A DNA stretch of 64,000 bases. It comes from Lactococcus formosensis. GTDB lineage: Bacteria; Bacillota; Bacilli; Lactobacillales; Streptococcaceae. The notes beneath the pieces were generated by a model that was given only the letters and a program-made list of their open reading frames with translations, made no database searches and was not told the origin of the DNA. How positions within the stretch are numbered: the first letter of the stretch is position 1; every line of letters starts with the position of its first letter. Made by a program: the position numbers and the translations under genes. This document shows, in pieces, positions 33,949-42,746 of the stretch. The stretch spans positions 273,727-337,726 of the forward strand of contig NZ_BOVP01000004.1 of the NCBI RefSeq assembly GCF_018403745.1, written 5' to 3'.

Positions 33949-35949
33949 TTAATCTTCGATAATTTCTTCAAAATCAACGGTTCCCTTACGTTTATTGGCT
34001 GAAATGACACGAATTTTTAGGACATCACCCATACGGTAAGTTTTTTCCGATTTTTTACCTTTGAAAATATCTTCTTCTTCATCGAATTCAATGGCTTCTT
34101 CAACACCTGTGTGAAGATTGACTGTACGAATCAAACCTTGAACCGTATTATCAAGTTCCATGAAAAGACCAAACTTTTGAACACCAGTTACGGTTGCTGA
34201 GTAAACTTCACCGATATGATCTTGCATATACTCCGCTTTTTTCATGGCATCTACGATTCGCTCTGTCACCACTGCACGATGTTCCATGTCAGAAGACTGT
34301 TTAGCGATTTCCGGTAAACGTTCCTTCCATTCTTCTTTCGTACGGTTTGAGTGATCTTTTGGATAAAGATGAAGCAAACGATGCACGATCAAGTCCGGAT
34401 AACGACGAATCGGACTGGTAAAGTGAGTGTAGTCTGTCGCAGCTAAACCATAGTGCTGTGTATTTTTTTCCGAATAAAGAGCAGTCGACATCGTGTGGCG
34501 CAATTGATATGTCAGTGTTTTTTCAAAAGCCGTTCCTTTAATCTCTTCCGCAAAGTAATTCACAGCTTCATGAGAGTTTGAACTCAAGCTAAAGCCAGCA
34601 TCAGCCGCCTTTTCCATTAATTTAGCAAATGCTTTTTCTTTCGGCTTGTCATGTACGCGATAAAGTGACGGCAATTTTTTCTTTTGGAAATCAAGTGCAA
34701 CCGTTTCGTTGGCTGCCAACATGAAGGATTCAATCATCCGTTCTGCTGTACCTCGTTCACGTTTCACAACATCAATCGCGTGACCTTTTTCATCTAAGAT
34801 AACTTTTGCTTCACTTTCGTCAAATTCGATCATGCCACGTTGATGACGCATCTCTTCGAGCAGTGCATGAAGTTCCCCAGCGATAGCGACAGAATCCACA
34901 ATTTTAGGAAATTGCTCTAAACTTTCGCGATGTCCTTCTTGCCCTTTATTGAGCATCTTGTTTACTGTTGAATAAGTCATACGGTAAGTTGTCTTAATCA
35001 CAGACGGACCAATCTTATAATTGATAATTTTACCAGAGCTATTGATTTCCATAACACAGGACATCGTCAAACGCTCTTGCGCTTCATTCAATGAACAGAG
35101 GTTATTGGACAGCTTAACAGGTAACATTGGCACGACACGATCGGTAACATAGACAGATGTAGCACGCGCAAAAGCTTCATCATCCAAAGGTGAGCCGTCA
35201 GTAACATAGTGAGAAACGTCAGCGATGTGAACACCCAGTTCATAATTTCCGTTGTCTAACTTCTTAACATGAATGGCATCATCTAAGTCTTTCGAATCTT
35301 CACCATCAATTGTATAAGTGATTTCTGAGCGATAATCGTCACGCCCTGCAAAATCCTCTTCCGTCAATTCCTCTGGGATTGCTTCGGTCTGCGCCATTGT
35401 TTCTGCTGTAAATTCTTGCGGAATTTTCATAGCGCAAAGCACTTCTAAAATATCAATCCCCACATCATCCTTGTGTCCGATAATTTCTAACATTTGTCCT
35501 TCAAATGCTTTATTTTCATCGGGATGTTGTGTTACTTTAACGCTGACAACATCACCTTCTTGTACTTCAGGCAGCGGCTGCTTGATGTATAAAGGATCTG
35601 TGATTTTATCATTGTAAAGTTGAATCGTACCTTTGTAGCCTGTAAGTTTGCTTTGACGGCTGGATAAGCTTTGGTAGCTCCCAACAGTTTCCGTCACTGA
35701 ACGTTTTGTGATTTTGATTATTTGTCCATCTGCACCACGTTTGGCATTTTTTTGATGAAGCACACGAACAAGGACTGTATCTCCATCCATTGCTGATTTG
35801 GTAAATTTTGGTGAGATGAAAATGTCATTACTCTTGTCAATCGCATCGAGCGGGTTCACAAAGCCAAATCCCTTCGGATGCTTATGAAAAACGCCTTCAA
35901 CTTCGTTTTTTTCTGGTGTATTAATAATTAAATCTGATATTTTTGCCAT
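33949..35949 (-). CDS. rnr: Ribonuclease R, short form
   Basis: A 3'-5' exoribonuclease of 666 residues that degrades structured RNA. It begins directly with a cold-shock domain (VEGVFHKHPKGFGFV). A second OB fold, the RNB catalytic domain with TIDGEDSKDLDDAIHV (the metal-binding aspartates), and a C-terminal S1 domain (GEVYSATVTGVQKFGLFMEL) follow. Typical RNase R is 750-820 residues with an N-terminal helix-turn-helix and a basic C-terminal tail, both missing here. Lactococci may carry two RNase R-like proteins. AGAAAGA stands before the ATG, and a TGTTATAAT extended -10 is at 35984-35992. Confidence 0.93.
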   Translation of the reverse strand: MAKISDLIINTPEKNEVEGVFHKHPKGFGFVNPLDAIDKSNDIFISPKFTKSAMDGDTVLVRVLHQKNAKRGADGQIIKITKRSVTETVGSYQSLSSRQSKLTGYKGTIQLYNDKITDPLYIKQPLPEVQEGDVVSVKVTQHPDENKAFEGQMLEIIGHKDDVGIDILEVLCAMKIPQEFTAETMAQTEAIPEELTEEDFAGRDDYRSEITYTIDGEDSKDLDDAIHVKKLDNGNYELGVHIADVSHYVTDGSPLDDEAFARATSVYVTDRVVPMLPVKLSNNLCSLNEAQERLTMSCVMEINSSGKIINYKIGPSVIKTTYRMTYSTVNKMLNKGQEGHRESLEQFPKIVDSVAIAGELHALLEEMRHQRGMIEFDESEAKVILDEKGHAIDVVKRERGTAERMIESFMLAANETVALDFQKKKLPSLYRVHDKPKEKAFAKLMEKAADAGFSLSSNSHEAVNYFAEEIKGTAFEKTLTYQLRHTMSTALYSEKNTQHYGLAATDYTHFTSPIRRYPDLIVHRLLHLYPKDHSNRTKEEWKERLPEIAKQSSDMEHRAVVTERIVDAMKKAEYMQDHIGEVYSATVTGVQKFGLFMELDNTVQGLIRTVNLHTGVEEAIEFDEEEDIFKGKKSEKTYRMGDVLKIRVISANKRKGTVDFEEIIED

Positions 35950-36033
35950 TATTATCTTTCTGTTTTTTAAATCTATCTTTTCTATTATAACACACCCTAC
36001 GAGACGTCTTTTGTTTTGAAATGTTTTTTGTGT

Positions 36034-37152
36034 TCATTCTTCTTTTTTATTCACATAGAGATTCATTTCCTTTTGATAATGACTCATCTCCCATTCTGAA
36101 TGATTTGCATTTAAATGTCGTGCTAAAAGATAGGCAATGTAAGGTCCTGTAGTTAGTCCTGAGGAACCTAACCCACTCGCAACACTCAAGCCTTCTTCCT
36201 GCTCTACAGGGCCAAAGAAAGGTGCAAAATCGTCAGTATAGGCGCGGGTCCCAACACGGTAGCTATAAGTTGTGTCTGCAAAATAATCTTCCTTCAAGAA
36301 GGTTTGCACGCCTTTAGTCAGTTGCTCAAAAGCTTCTTGTGTCGGTTCTAAATCCCAGCCTGCTTCATTTTCATGCGTTGCGCCCAAAAGTAGACGGCCA
36401 TTTTGAAAAGGAATCAGGTCGGCTTCACCTTCTAAGAAAGCAACCGGCCATTTCTCTGTCTCAAAGTTGGTCTCAAAAGACAACAGTTGCCCTTTCTGGG
36501 GCGATACTTTGGCTGTATAACCCAGTTGATCCAGTAAAGTTTTCAATGCTGGTCCCGGTGTCAAAACAAGTTCATCTACTTCTACTTCCACTTCCTCTTG
36601 CACTGAAGTCACTCGCCATTTTGCATTCTCCTTCTTGACTTGGGCTTCTTCGCTTACTACACGGACACCGCGGGTTTGGGCACGTTTCCGAAGATGTTGC
36701 AAGTAAGCTTTTCCATCAAGTCGTGCGCCTCCAGAGATGTATAAGCTTTCGACAGGTTTTAGCAAGGGCAGCATAGCTGTCGTTTCTTCTGTGGTGAGAT
36801 GGCGCACTTCCCCAATCTCTGGTGCCGTTGCACGTCGCTCTAAAGCAAGCTGTTCGAGGTCTTGAAGCGCTTGTGGACTTCTGACGAAGAGCGTCCCACA
36901 CTTTTCGTAAATGTTTTCATCTAAGCTGAAGTCTTTGACAAGCTGCTCAAAAAAAGCAGCGCCATCTTTGGCTAAAGCATACCATTGTTTGTTTCTTCGC
37001 TTGGACAACCAAGGAGAAATAATCCCTGCACTGGCACCTGTCGCCTGATTATTGCCAGAATCAAAAACTGTAATATCAAATTTTTCTGTATCTAAGTAAT
37101 TGGCCAAAGTCATCCCAATGATGCCACCACCAATAATCGCTATTTTTTTCAT
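36034..37152 (-). CDS. FAD-dependent amino acid oxidase-like protein (DAO/DadA family)
   Basis: A 372-residue flavoprotein. The FAD-binding GGGIIGMTLANYL is at the N-terminus (about 8-20), followed by GASAGIISPW, typical of the D-amino acid oxidase/glycine oxidase family. A substrate domain and a C-terminal SGLGSSGLTTGPYIAYLLA FAD region follow. It probably oxidises a D-amino acid or a secondary amine; the substrate cannot be told. There is no Shine-Dalgarno. TTGACT, an 18-base spacer and TGG-AATAAT end six bases before the ATG, so the mRNA is likely leaderless. Confidence 0.87.
   Translation of the reverse strand: MKKIAIIGGGIIGMTLANYLDTEKFDITVFDSGNNQATGASAGIISPWLSKRRNKQWYALAKDGAAFFEQLVKDFSLDENIYEKCGTLFVRSPQALQDLEQLALERRATAPEIGEVRHLTTEETTAMLPLLKPVESLYISGGARLDGKAYLQHLRKRAQTRGVRVVSEEAQVKKENAKWRVTSVQEEVEVEVDELVLTPGPALKTLLDQLGYTAKVSPQKGQLLSFETNFETEKWPVAFLEGEADLIPFQNGRLLLGATHENEAGWDLEPTQEAFEQLTKGVQTFLKEDYFADTTYSYRVGTRAYTDDFAPFFGPVEQEEGLSVASGLGSSGLTTGPYIAYLLARHLNANHSEWEMSHYQKEMNLYVNKKEE
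37059..37152 (-). other. FAD-binding N-terminal region and leaderless start of the DadA-like gene
   Basis: The first 31 codons hold the dinucleotide-binding beta-alpha-beta unit. The ATG at 37152 must be the true start because the glycine-rich loop begins at residue 8, which supports the leaderless reading of the promoter next to it. Confidence 0.6.
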
Positions 37153-37158
37153 AATTTT

Positions 37159-37188
37159 ATTATTCCATATGGTACTCTTTTAAGTCAA
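37159..37188 (-). promoter_or_regulatory. Promoter of the DadA-like gene, leaderless layout
   Basis: On the minus strand TTGACT (37183-37188), 18 bases, then AATAAT (37159-37164) preceded by TGG. The hexamer ends 6 bases before the ATG. Confidence 0.7.
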
Positions 37189-37201
37189 CCTAATCTTTTA
37201 A

Positions 37202-37726
37202 CTAACTTTTTGTTTTCATTTTACGCTTATAGGAAAGCTCAACAAATTGTCCGTATCGTGTCGTTCCTCGAAACTCTAAGTCTGCCGCATATTTCCCATG
37301 TGGGAAGAGCGGGATGCCTTCTCCCAAGATAACTGGAGCAATTGTTACTTGATATTCGTCGATAAGATCAGCTTCCATGAAATCCTTAATCAGCTGGCCA
37401 CCACCAACTAACCAGATTTCTCCTTGAAGCTCTTTGACAAATGATGTTAGATTACTTGGATGCACAAACTTGATATTGGTTTTGTCTTCCCAAGTTTGTC
37501 TTGAAAATACATAAGTCATTTTATCTTCATAGGGCCATGTTTCTAGCCTTTGATCTAAAAGCCATTGGTAAGTTCTGCTGCCCATGATAACAATATCTAC
37601 AGATGAGAGAAATCGCGATATACCATTGTCTCCCTCTCCTTCAACAGCCATCAGCCAATCCAAATTATCCTGCTTATCAGCGATATACCCGTCTAATGTT
37701 TGGGCGATAAAAAGTTTTACTGCCAT
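37202..37726 (-). CDS. Dihydrofolate reductase-like protein, RibD C-terminal family
   Basis: A 174-residue NADPH-dependent reductase fold (RibD_C, yeast dihydrofolate reductase-like). Conserved parts are the N-terminal LFIAQTLDGYIAD, IVIMGSRTYQWLL, and the cofactor loop EIWLVGGGQLIKDFMEADLIDEY. Members are common single genes in Firmicutes with no fixed substrate; it is not the housekeeping FolA. AAAGGAG lies 7 bases before the ATG at 37726, and upstream in-frame codons are ignored. It stands alone. Confidence 0.88.
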   Translation of the reverse strand: MAVKLFIAQTLDGYIADKQDNLDWLMAVEGEGDNGISRFLSSVDIVIMGSRTYQWLLDQRLETWPYEDKMTYVFSRQTWEDKTNIKFVHPSNLTSFVKELQGEIWLVGGGQLIKDFMEADLIDEYQVTIAPVILGEGIPLFPHGKYAADLEFRGTTRYGQFVELSYKRKMKTKS

Positions 37727-37820
37727 GTGATCTCCTTTTCGTTTCTTAACTTGCTTCATTCAGCTTAGCAAGACTAAATTATAAATTCAAGCTAATTGCT
37801 CTTGTTTTCTACCATGTTAT

Positions 37821-37847
37821 AAAAATAAAAACCATGAAAAACATGGT
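37821..37847 (-). terminator. Terminator of the obgE transcript
   Basis: ACCATG/CATGGT with a 5-base loop, then TTTTATTTTT on the minus strand, just past the small gene downstream of obgE. Confidence 0.82.
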
Positions 37848-37854
37848 CTTCTTT

Positions 37855-38022
37855 TTATTCATCTTCTTTTTCATTTGTTACTTGTGCAGCTTTAGAGAGG
37901 CGGAGTTTACCTGAGGGATTATATTTCTTAATCAAAGCATCAATCCGTTCGTCTGTCCAAAAATCTGCTGAGGCAATAAATTCACCGTTTTCATCACGGT
38001 CAGAAATAATCTTAAAGCCCAT
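37855..38022 (-). CDS. Small hypothetical protein downstream of obgE
   Basis: A 55-codon gene starting MGFKIISDRDENGEFIAS with AGGAGG 6 bases before the ATG, an ideal ribosome site. The protein is hydrophilic with a Trp-containing FWTDERIDALIKKY segment, a basic LRLSKAAQ stretch and an acidic tail ending EKEDE. I do not recognise its family. It begins 18 bases after obgE and ends at the terminator, so it is the last gene of the obgE transcript. A small regulatory or ribosome-related partner is possible but unsupported. Confidence 0.78.
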   Translation of the reverse strand: MGFKIISDRDENGEFIASADFWTDERIDALIKKYNPSGKLRLSKAAQVTNEKEDE

Positions 38023-38040
38023 CTCAATCCTCCTACGCTA

Positions 38041-39354
38041 TTAATCTACAAATTCAAACTCAAATTTCTCGATACGTACCAAGTCACCATCACGTGCGCC
38101 TGCCGCACGAAGTTGTTCATCAACACCCATTGAACGGAGTTGACGCGCAAATTTCATGACAGATTCATCACGATCAAAGTTAGTCATCTTGAAGAGTTTC
38201 TCAAGCTTAGTACCTGACAAGCGCCAAGCGGCATCATCATCACGTGAAATACTGAATGGTTTTTCTTCTTCTTCAAAGCCATAGTATGCTTCTTCATCGA
38301 TGAAGTCTTCGTCTTCATACAACAAGAATTCTGGTGTTTCAGCTAAGAGTTCACTTGTACGTGCCAACAGACCTTGCAAGCCTGTTTTTGTCAGACCAGA
38401 AACTTCAAAGATTTGAGGCATTTCTTGCCCTTCAGGTAGATTTTCAGCTAACTTTTTCTTGAAATCTGCAAGAATCTCTGGCGCATCTGGCATATCCATT
38501 TTGTTGGCCACAATCAATTGTGGACGTTCAAGCAAGCGAAGATTGTAACTTTCCAATTCTTTATTGATGGTTACATAATCTTCGTAAGGATCACGTTCCT
38601 CGATGCCTGACATATCCAAAACATGCAAGAGAACCCGTGTACGCTCGATATGACGTAAGAACTGAATCCCTAAACCAGCACCCGAATGTGCACCTTCAAT
38701 CAGTCCAGGCATGTCCGCCATAACGAAACTGTCACCGTAGCCAATTTGGACCATACCAATATTTGGTGTGATTGTGGTAAAGTGATAAGCTCCAATTTTT
38801 GGTCGTGCATTAGAGACAACACTCAAAAGGGTTGATTTACCTACAGAAGGGAAACCTACTAAACCAACATCAGCAAGGACGCGCAATTCAAGCATAAGCC
38901 ATTTTTGCTCCCCTGGTTCACCGTTTTCAGCAACTTCTGGTGCAGGGTTACGTGGTGTTGCAAAGCGAATGTTTCCACGTCCGCCACGACCACCTTTAGC
39001 AACCACAAACTCTTGACCTTTGTCAATCAAATCCACAATTACTTGTCCTGTTTCATTGTCTTTGACTGTGGTCCCTTGCGGAACTTTAACAATCAAATCT
39101 TCTGCTCCACGTCCGTGCATCCCTTTGTTCATACCTTTTTCACCTGGTTTCGCACGGAAAATACGGTTGTATTTAAAGTCCATCAGAGTAGAAAGCCCTT
39201 CATCGACACGGAAGATAATATCACCACCGCGTCCGCCATCGCCACCAGCAGGACCACCGTCTGGTACATATTTTTCACGACGAAAAGCGACTGCTCCGTC
39301 TCCACCTTTACCAGCTCTTACTTCAATTCTAGCTGTATCTAAAAACAAGCTCAT
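38041..39354 (-). CDS. obgE: Obg GTPase (ribosome assembly, stress response)
   Basis: An essential GTPase of 437 residues that assists 50S ribosome maturation and ppGpp-linked stress control. The glycine-rich Obg domain (1-158: [23 protein letters not shown] begins near residue 16) is followed by the G domain, with GFPSVGKST (about 165-173), the TTITPNIG switch, DMPGL and NKMD. A C-terminal OCT domain ends the protein. AGGAAAAA lies before the ATG. The gene has its own promoter 170 bases upstream with an inverted repeat over the start point and a structured leader. Confidence 0.97.
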   Translation of the reverse strand: MSLFLDTARIEVRAGKGGDGAVAFRREKYVPDGGPAGGDGGRGGDIIFRVDEGLSTLMDFKYNRIFRAKPGEKGMNKGMHGRGAEDLIVKVPQGTTVKDNETGQVIVDLIDKGQEFVVAKGGRGGRGNIRFATPRNPAPEVAENGEPGEQKWLMLELRVLADVGLVGFPSVGKSTLLSVVSNARPKIGAYHFTTITPNIGMVQIGYGDSFVMADMPGLIEGAHSGAGLGIQFLRHIERTRVLLHVLDMSGIEERDPYEDYVTINKELESYNLRLLERPQLIVANKMDMPDAPEILADFKKKLAENLPEGQEMPQIFEVSGLTKTGLQGLLARTSELLAETPEFLLYEDEDFIDEEAYYGFEEEEKPFSISRDDDAAWRLSGTKLEKLFKMTNFDRDESVMKFARQLRSMGVDEQLRAAGARDGDLVRIEKFEFEFVD

Positions 39355-39412
39355 TTTTATTTTTCCTATTTCTTCCTAAAAGCATGCGCTCTTCTATTTG
39401 GTTCGAGTTCGA

Positions 39413-39466
39413 TTTTCCAGCAGGACTAAACTTCATCATTTTTTACTGCTGTTTGCTGGAAAAGCT
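39413..39466 (-). promoter_or_regulatory. Structured leader hairpin of obgE
   Basis: On the minus strand TTTTCCAGCA (39454-39463) and TGCTGGAAAA (39413-39422) can form a 10-bp stem across about 31 bases. It covers most of a 17-codon reading frame, so translation of that frame would open the stem. Confidence 0.5.
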
Positions 39467-39479
39467 TTTTCCCATACAT
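39426..39479 (-). CDS. Possible 17-codon leader peptide upstream of obgE
   Basis: The frame MYGKKLFQQTAVKNDEV has an ATG preceded by AAAGGAG (11 bases) and GGAG (4 bases). It lies fully within the obgE leader and overlaps the hairpin there. No family is known. It may be a regulatory upstream frame or chance. Confidence 0.35.
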   Translation of the reverse strand: MYGKKLFQQTAVKNDEV

Positions 39480-39500
39480 CTCACTCCACACTCCTTTGTG

Positions 39501-39521
39501 AGTAGAGTTTTGAACTCTACT
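39501..39521. promoter_or_regulatory. Inverted repeat over the obgE transcription start (possible operator)
   Basis: AGTAGAGTT, 3 bases, AACTCTACT: perfect 9-bp arms centred near the predicted +1 (about 39515). As DNA it suits a dimeric repressor; as RNA only part would be transcribed. Confidence 0.5.
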
Positions 39522-39550
39522 ATTTTACCATATTTCATTGTTTTTCTCAA
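39522..39550 (-). promoter_or_regulatory. Promoter of obgE
   Basis: TTGAGA (39545-39550), 17 bases, TAAAAT (39522-39527) preceded by TGG on the minus strand, a near-consensus promoter downstream of sbcC. Confidence 0.75.
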
Positions 39551-39606
39551 AAGGCTACTTTGGAAAGCAGTCGGAACTTTTTATCTTGGTTTCTGACTAA
39601 AAGATT

Positions 39607-42600
39607 TTATTTCGAAAAGAGTTTTACCTGACTTCGTCCGTCTCCGACTTTTTCGACACGCAGTTGCTGTGCGATTGAGTCTTTCATTTCTTCTACGTGA
39701 CTGATAAGGCCAACAAGACGGTTTTCTCCTATTTGCTCGAGCGCTGTCATGGCTTTTTGGAGTGTTTCTTGATCAAGTGAGCCAAATCCTTCATCGACGA
39801 AAAGTGCTTCTATTTGAACCCCTTGCGCAGAATTTTGCACCACTTCACTCAGTGCCAAGGCTATTGACAGAGCTGCAATAAAGGTTTCTCCACCCGACAA
39901 AGTATTGGATGAACGTAAGGCACCTGTCTCATTATCATAGATGCTGATGTCCAAGCCATGATCGCGCCTTTTATTGGCGGATTCTTTGGCCAACTCAAAG
40001 CGATAGCGGTTATTGGAAAGTTGATTGATGAAATGCTGGTTAGCATAAATCAAAACTTTTTCCAGATAATGTTGGACAACAAAGGTTTCAAGCTTGAGCT
40101 TGTCTCCTGTTTTTCCTGCTATCGCATTGTAGAGCTTAGTCATTTCACGCGCCTTATCCGCTGCCTTTCCTTGTGTTTCAAGTATTTGTTCAATCTTAGC
40201 AACCGTTGTTTCGAGTTGTTGGCGTGTATTGGATAGCTCAATAACTGTCTTTTGCGCTTGACTATAGCGCTCGTTTAAGGCTTGCTTTTCTTCTCTCAAC
40301 TCAGTAAGATCAGGTCTTTGCTTACCGCTTAATTTTTCCTCATACTTTGCTAAAGCACGATTCAAGCGTTTCTCCTCAAGTTCATAAGTATTAATAAACT
40401 TGGAAATTTCAGGCAGTTTATCCTCTGTAAGCCAATTTTTCAGCGTGACTAAATCATTGGCCCAAGCATTTGGGGCTGCCAATGCGTTCTGAATAATGCG
40501 CTGTCCTTCTTGAAGCTTCACTTTTTGCTCTTCAATACGCATCAGACGTTCTTCATGTTTTGCTTTCTGTTCTGCATAACGCTTTTCAAGGGCTATTATC
40601 TTCTCACGCACCTCTTGGCACTCTGTATAATAGTTATCGACTTCTTGGCGCAATATAACCTTCTGCTCTTTTAGAGCTTGACTGGGTTGCAGTTGCCCAA
40701 ACTCAGCTAAACTTTGAGCGACTGTTTCGAGCTGTGCCTTGACTTTATCGCTCTCCTGAAACAACCCTTGACGTTCAGCTTCTAAGTTTTCTACTAAAAC
40801 AGACAGCTTCTCTTTCTCCAGGGAACGTTCTTTTTGTGCAGTGCTTTTTTGCCTATAACTGTCTTCTCGAGCTTGAAAAATGATATTGAGCTCTTGATGA
40901 CTAAACATTTTAGGAAAACTGCCTTCATGTGCTTGACAAAACTGACTGTAGGCTTGGTCAAACTTCTGCTCCATTTCTTGCAATGTTTCAGCTTTTTCTG
41001 CAGCTTGTTTTTGAGCCATTTCAAGTTCGCTTTGAGCCTTTTCTTGCCTTTCTTCTGCAGCAGCAAAGGCTTCTTGAGCTTCGTCAACTTGTTGCATAGC
41101 TGCTTTTAGGTCATCGTCAGAAACATCAAGCTCAACATGTGATAAAGGATGTTCTGTAGCACCACAAACTTTACATGGTAAACCATCTTCGAGTTCCTTT
41201 TGCAGTTGAGCAATCATGAGACTTTGGCGTAATTTTCGCTTTTCCTGATAACTTTCCTGTTTGAGCATAAAATCTTGCTGCAGTGTCGTAATGTTTTCCT
41301 CAGCAAAGTTTAATTCCTTTTGTGCAACTTGTTTTTCTTGTTTTAAGCGCTCCAAATATTCTGCTAAAGGAGAAAGTTTCTGGTGAAAGTCCAACTTTAG
41401 ACGACTTAAAGCATCTTTTTCCTCCTGCAAGATACTCTCATCAAGGATCTCTTTTTGTAATTGATCAAGTTTGACTTGTGCTTCTTTTAGGGGCACATCT
41501 GTCTCACTTTGCTTAAGCTGCAAGTGGACAATCTTTTTCTCCAAATCTTTTTTCTGCCGGATAAGTTTTTCTGCCTGCTCGGCTTGCGTAATCGTGCGAG
41601 TCAGCTCTTCAATGCCCTTACCTTTTTCTTCAAATTCTGAAGCTTTCTGATCTAAATCTTGCTCACGTTTTTTCACTTCTCCAAGTATTTTCTGTTCTTG
41701 CTCGGCTTTTGAGCGATAATCAGCTTCACGTACTTGGTTAGCTTCTAGTTCTTTTTCAACCCTTTCCAAGTCACGTAAAATATCCTTAAATTGTTGCGCC
41801 CAGCTGCGAGCTTCGTAGTCTTCTTTCTGTTGCTCATAGAGCGCTGCCTGCTCTGCTATTTTTTCCTGATATTCTTTTTGAGTCTTTTCTGCTTCAAGGA
41901 ACTCTTGTTCCAGCAGCAAGGCATCTTCATAAGCTTTATCAACAGTTTCTACTTGGTGCTGCACTATTTTTGCTAAGTCACGAGCCTTGCTTTCTTGCAT
42001 CTGCTTTTGCTCTAGAAATTCTGTCGCTTTTTCAAATTTTTCCTTATCTGGACATTCTTCCAAAGCTTTGGCTTCTTCCTCCGTCCAGACAGAAGAGCTA
42101 TATTGACTTTGCAAGATTGAATCAAGGGCTGCGTTTTCTTGATTGTTTTTTGTATATTGATTCCGCACTTCATCGGAAAATGCCGTAAAAATTGCCGTAC
42201 CAAAAATTTTCTTCAGAATTTCTTCTTTTTCATTGGTGGCCGATTTTAAAAAACGTGAGAAGTCATTTTGTGGAAGTAAAATGATTTTCTTGAACTGCTC
42301 GGCGCTAAGATTTAAAAGACCATATATTTCACTTGCAACATCAACCGGTTTTGTAGCCAAACTGGCTTGCTCTGTGCCAAATACCCTATCTACAATAGCT
42401 AAGCTGGCTTGACTTTTTTCCGTCTTAGTGCCTACTCCTCTTTTCTTAAAGACTTCTTGCTCGGGACAGCGTTGTACCTTATAAAGAAAGTTACCTTGCT
42501 CAAAATAGAAAGTAACTTCGGTACGTTGGTCTGGTTGTGCAAACTGGCTGCGCATCTCTCTCGCTTCACGATCTCCTGTCGTCTTGTCAAAAAGAGCATA

Positions 42601-42744
42601 AGTCATTGCATCAAAAATCGTAGATTTTCCAGCACCCGTATCGCCGCTAATCAAAAATAATGGTGCTTCATCTAAAGCTCTAAAATCAATTTCCGAGTGA
42701 GCGTGAGGTCCGAAATAATTCATTTCTAAGTAAATTGGTTTCAT
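39607..42744 (-). CDS. sbcC: Exonuclease subunit SbcC
   Basis: The SMC-like ATPase subunit of the SbcCD nuclease, which opens hairpins and cleans DNA ends. The 1045 residues comprise Walker A SGDTGAGKSTIFDAMTYALF (about 33-52), a long coiled coil out to the zinc hook LPCKVCG (CxxC, about 523-526) and back, and a C-terminal ATPase half with the signature SNTLSGGETF and Walker B ALFVDEGFGSLD. The start follows the sbcD stop by 2 bases, so the two are coupled. Confidence 0.96.
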   Translation of the reverse strand: MKPIYLEMNYFGPHAHSEIDFRALDEAPLFLISGDTGAGKSTIFDAMTYALFDKTTGDREAREMRSQFAQPDQRTEVTFYFEQGNFLYKVQRCPEQEVFKKRGVGTKTEKSQASLAIVDRVFGTEQASLATKPVDVASEIYGLLNLSAEQFKKIILLPQNDFSRFLKSATNEKEEILKKIFGTAIFTAFSDEVRNQYTKNNQENAALDSILQSQYSSSVWTEEEAKALEECPDKEKFEKATEFLEQKQMQESKARDLAKIVQHQVETVDKAYEDALLLEQEFLEAEKTQKEYQEKIAEQAALYEQQKEDYEARSWAQQFKDILRDLERVEKELEANQVREADYRSKAEQEQKILGEVKKREQDLDQKASEFEEKGKGIEELTRTITQAEQAEKLIRQKKDLEKKIVHLQLKQSETDVPLKEAQVKLDQLQKEILDESILQEEKDALSRLKLDFHQKLSPLAEYLERLKQEKQVAQKELNFAEENITTLQQDFMLKQESYQEKRKLRQSLMIAQLQKELEDGLPCKVCGATEHPLSHVELDVSDDDLKAAMQQVDEAQEAFAAAEERQEKAQSELEMAQKQAAEKAETLQEMEQKFDQAYSQFCQAHEGSFPKMFSHQELNIIFQAREDSYRQKSTAQKERSLEKEKLSVLVENLEAERQGLFQESDKVKAQLETVAQSLAEFGQLQPSQALKEQKVILRQEVDNYYTECQEVREKIIALEKRYAEQKAKHEERLMRIEEQKVKLQEGQRIIQNALAAPNAWANDLVTLKNWLTEDKLPEISKFINTYELEEKRLNRALAKYEEKLSGKQRPDLTELREEKQALNERYSQAQKTVIELSNTRQQLETTVAKIEQILETQGKAADKAREMTKLYNAIAGKTGDKLKLETFVVQHYLEKVLIYANQHFINQLSNNRYRFELAKESANKRRDHGLDISIYDNETGALRSSNTLSGGETFIAALSIALALSEVVQNSAQGVQIEALFVDEGFGSLDQETLQKAMTALEQIGENRLVGLISHVEEMKDSIAQQLRVEKVGDGRSQVKLFSK

Positions 42745-42746
42745 GT

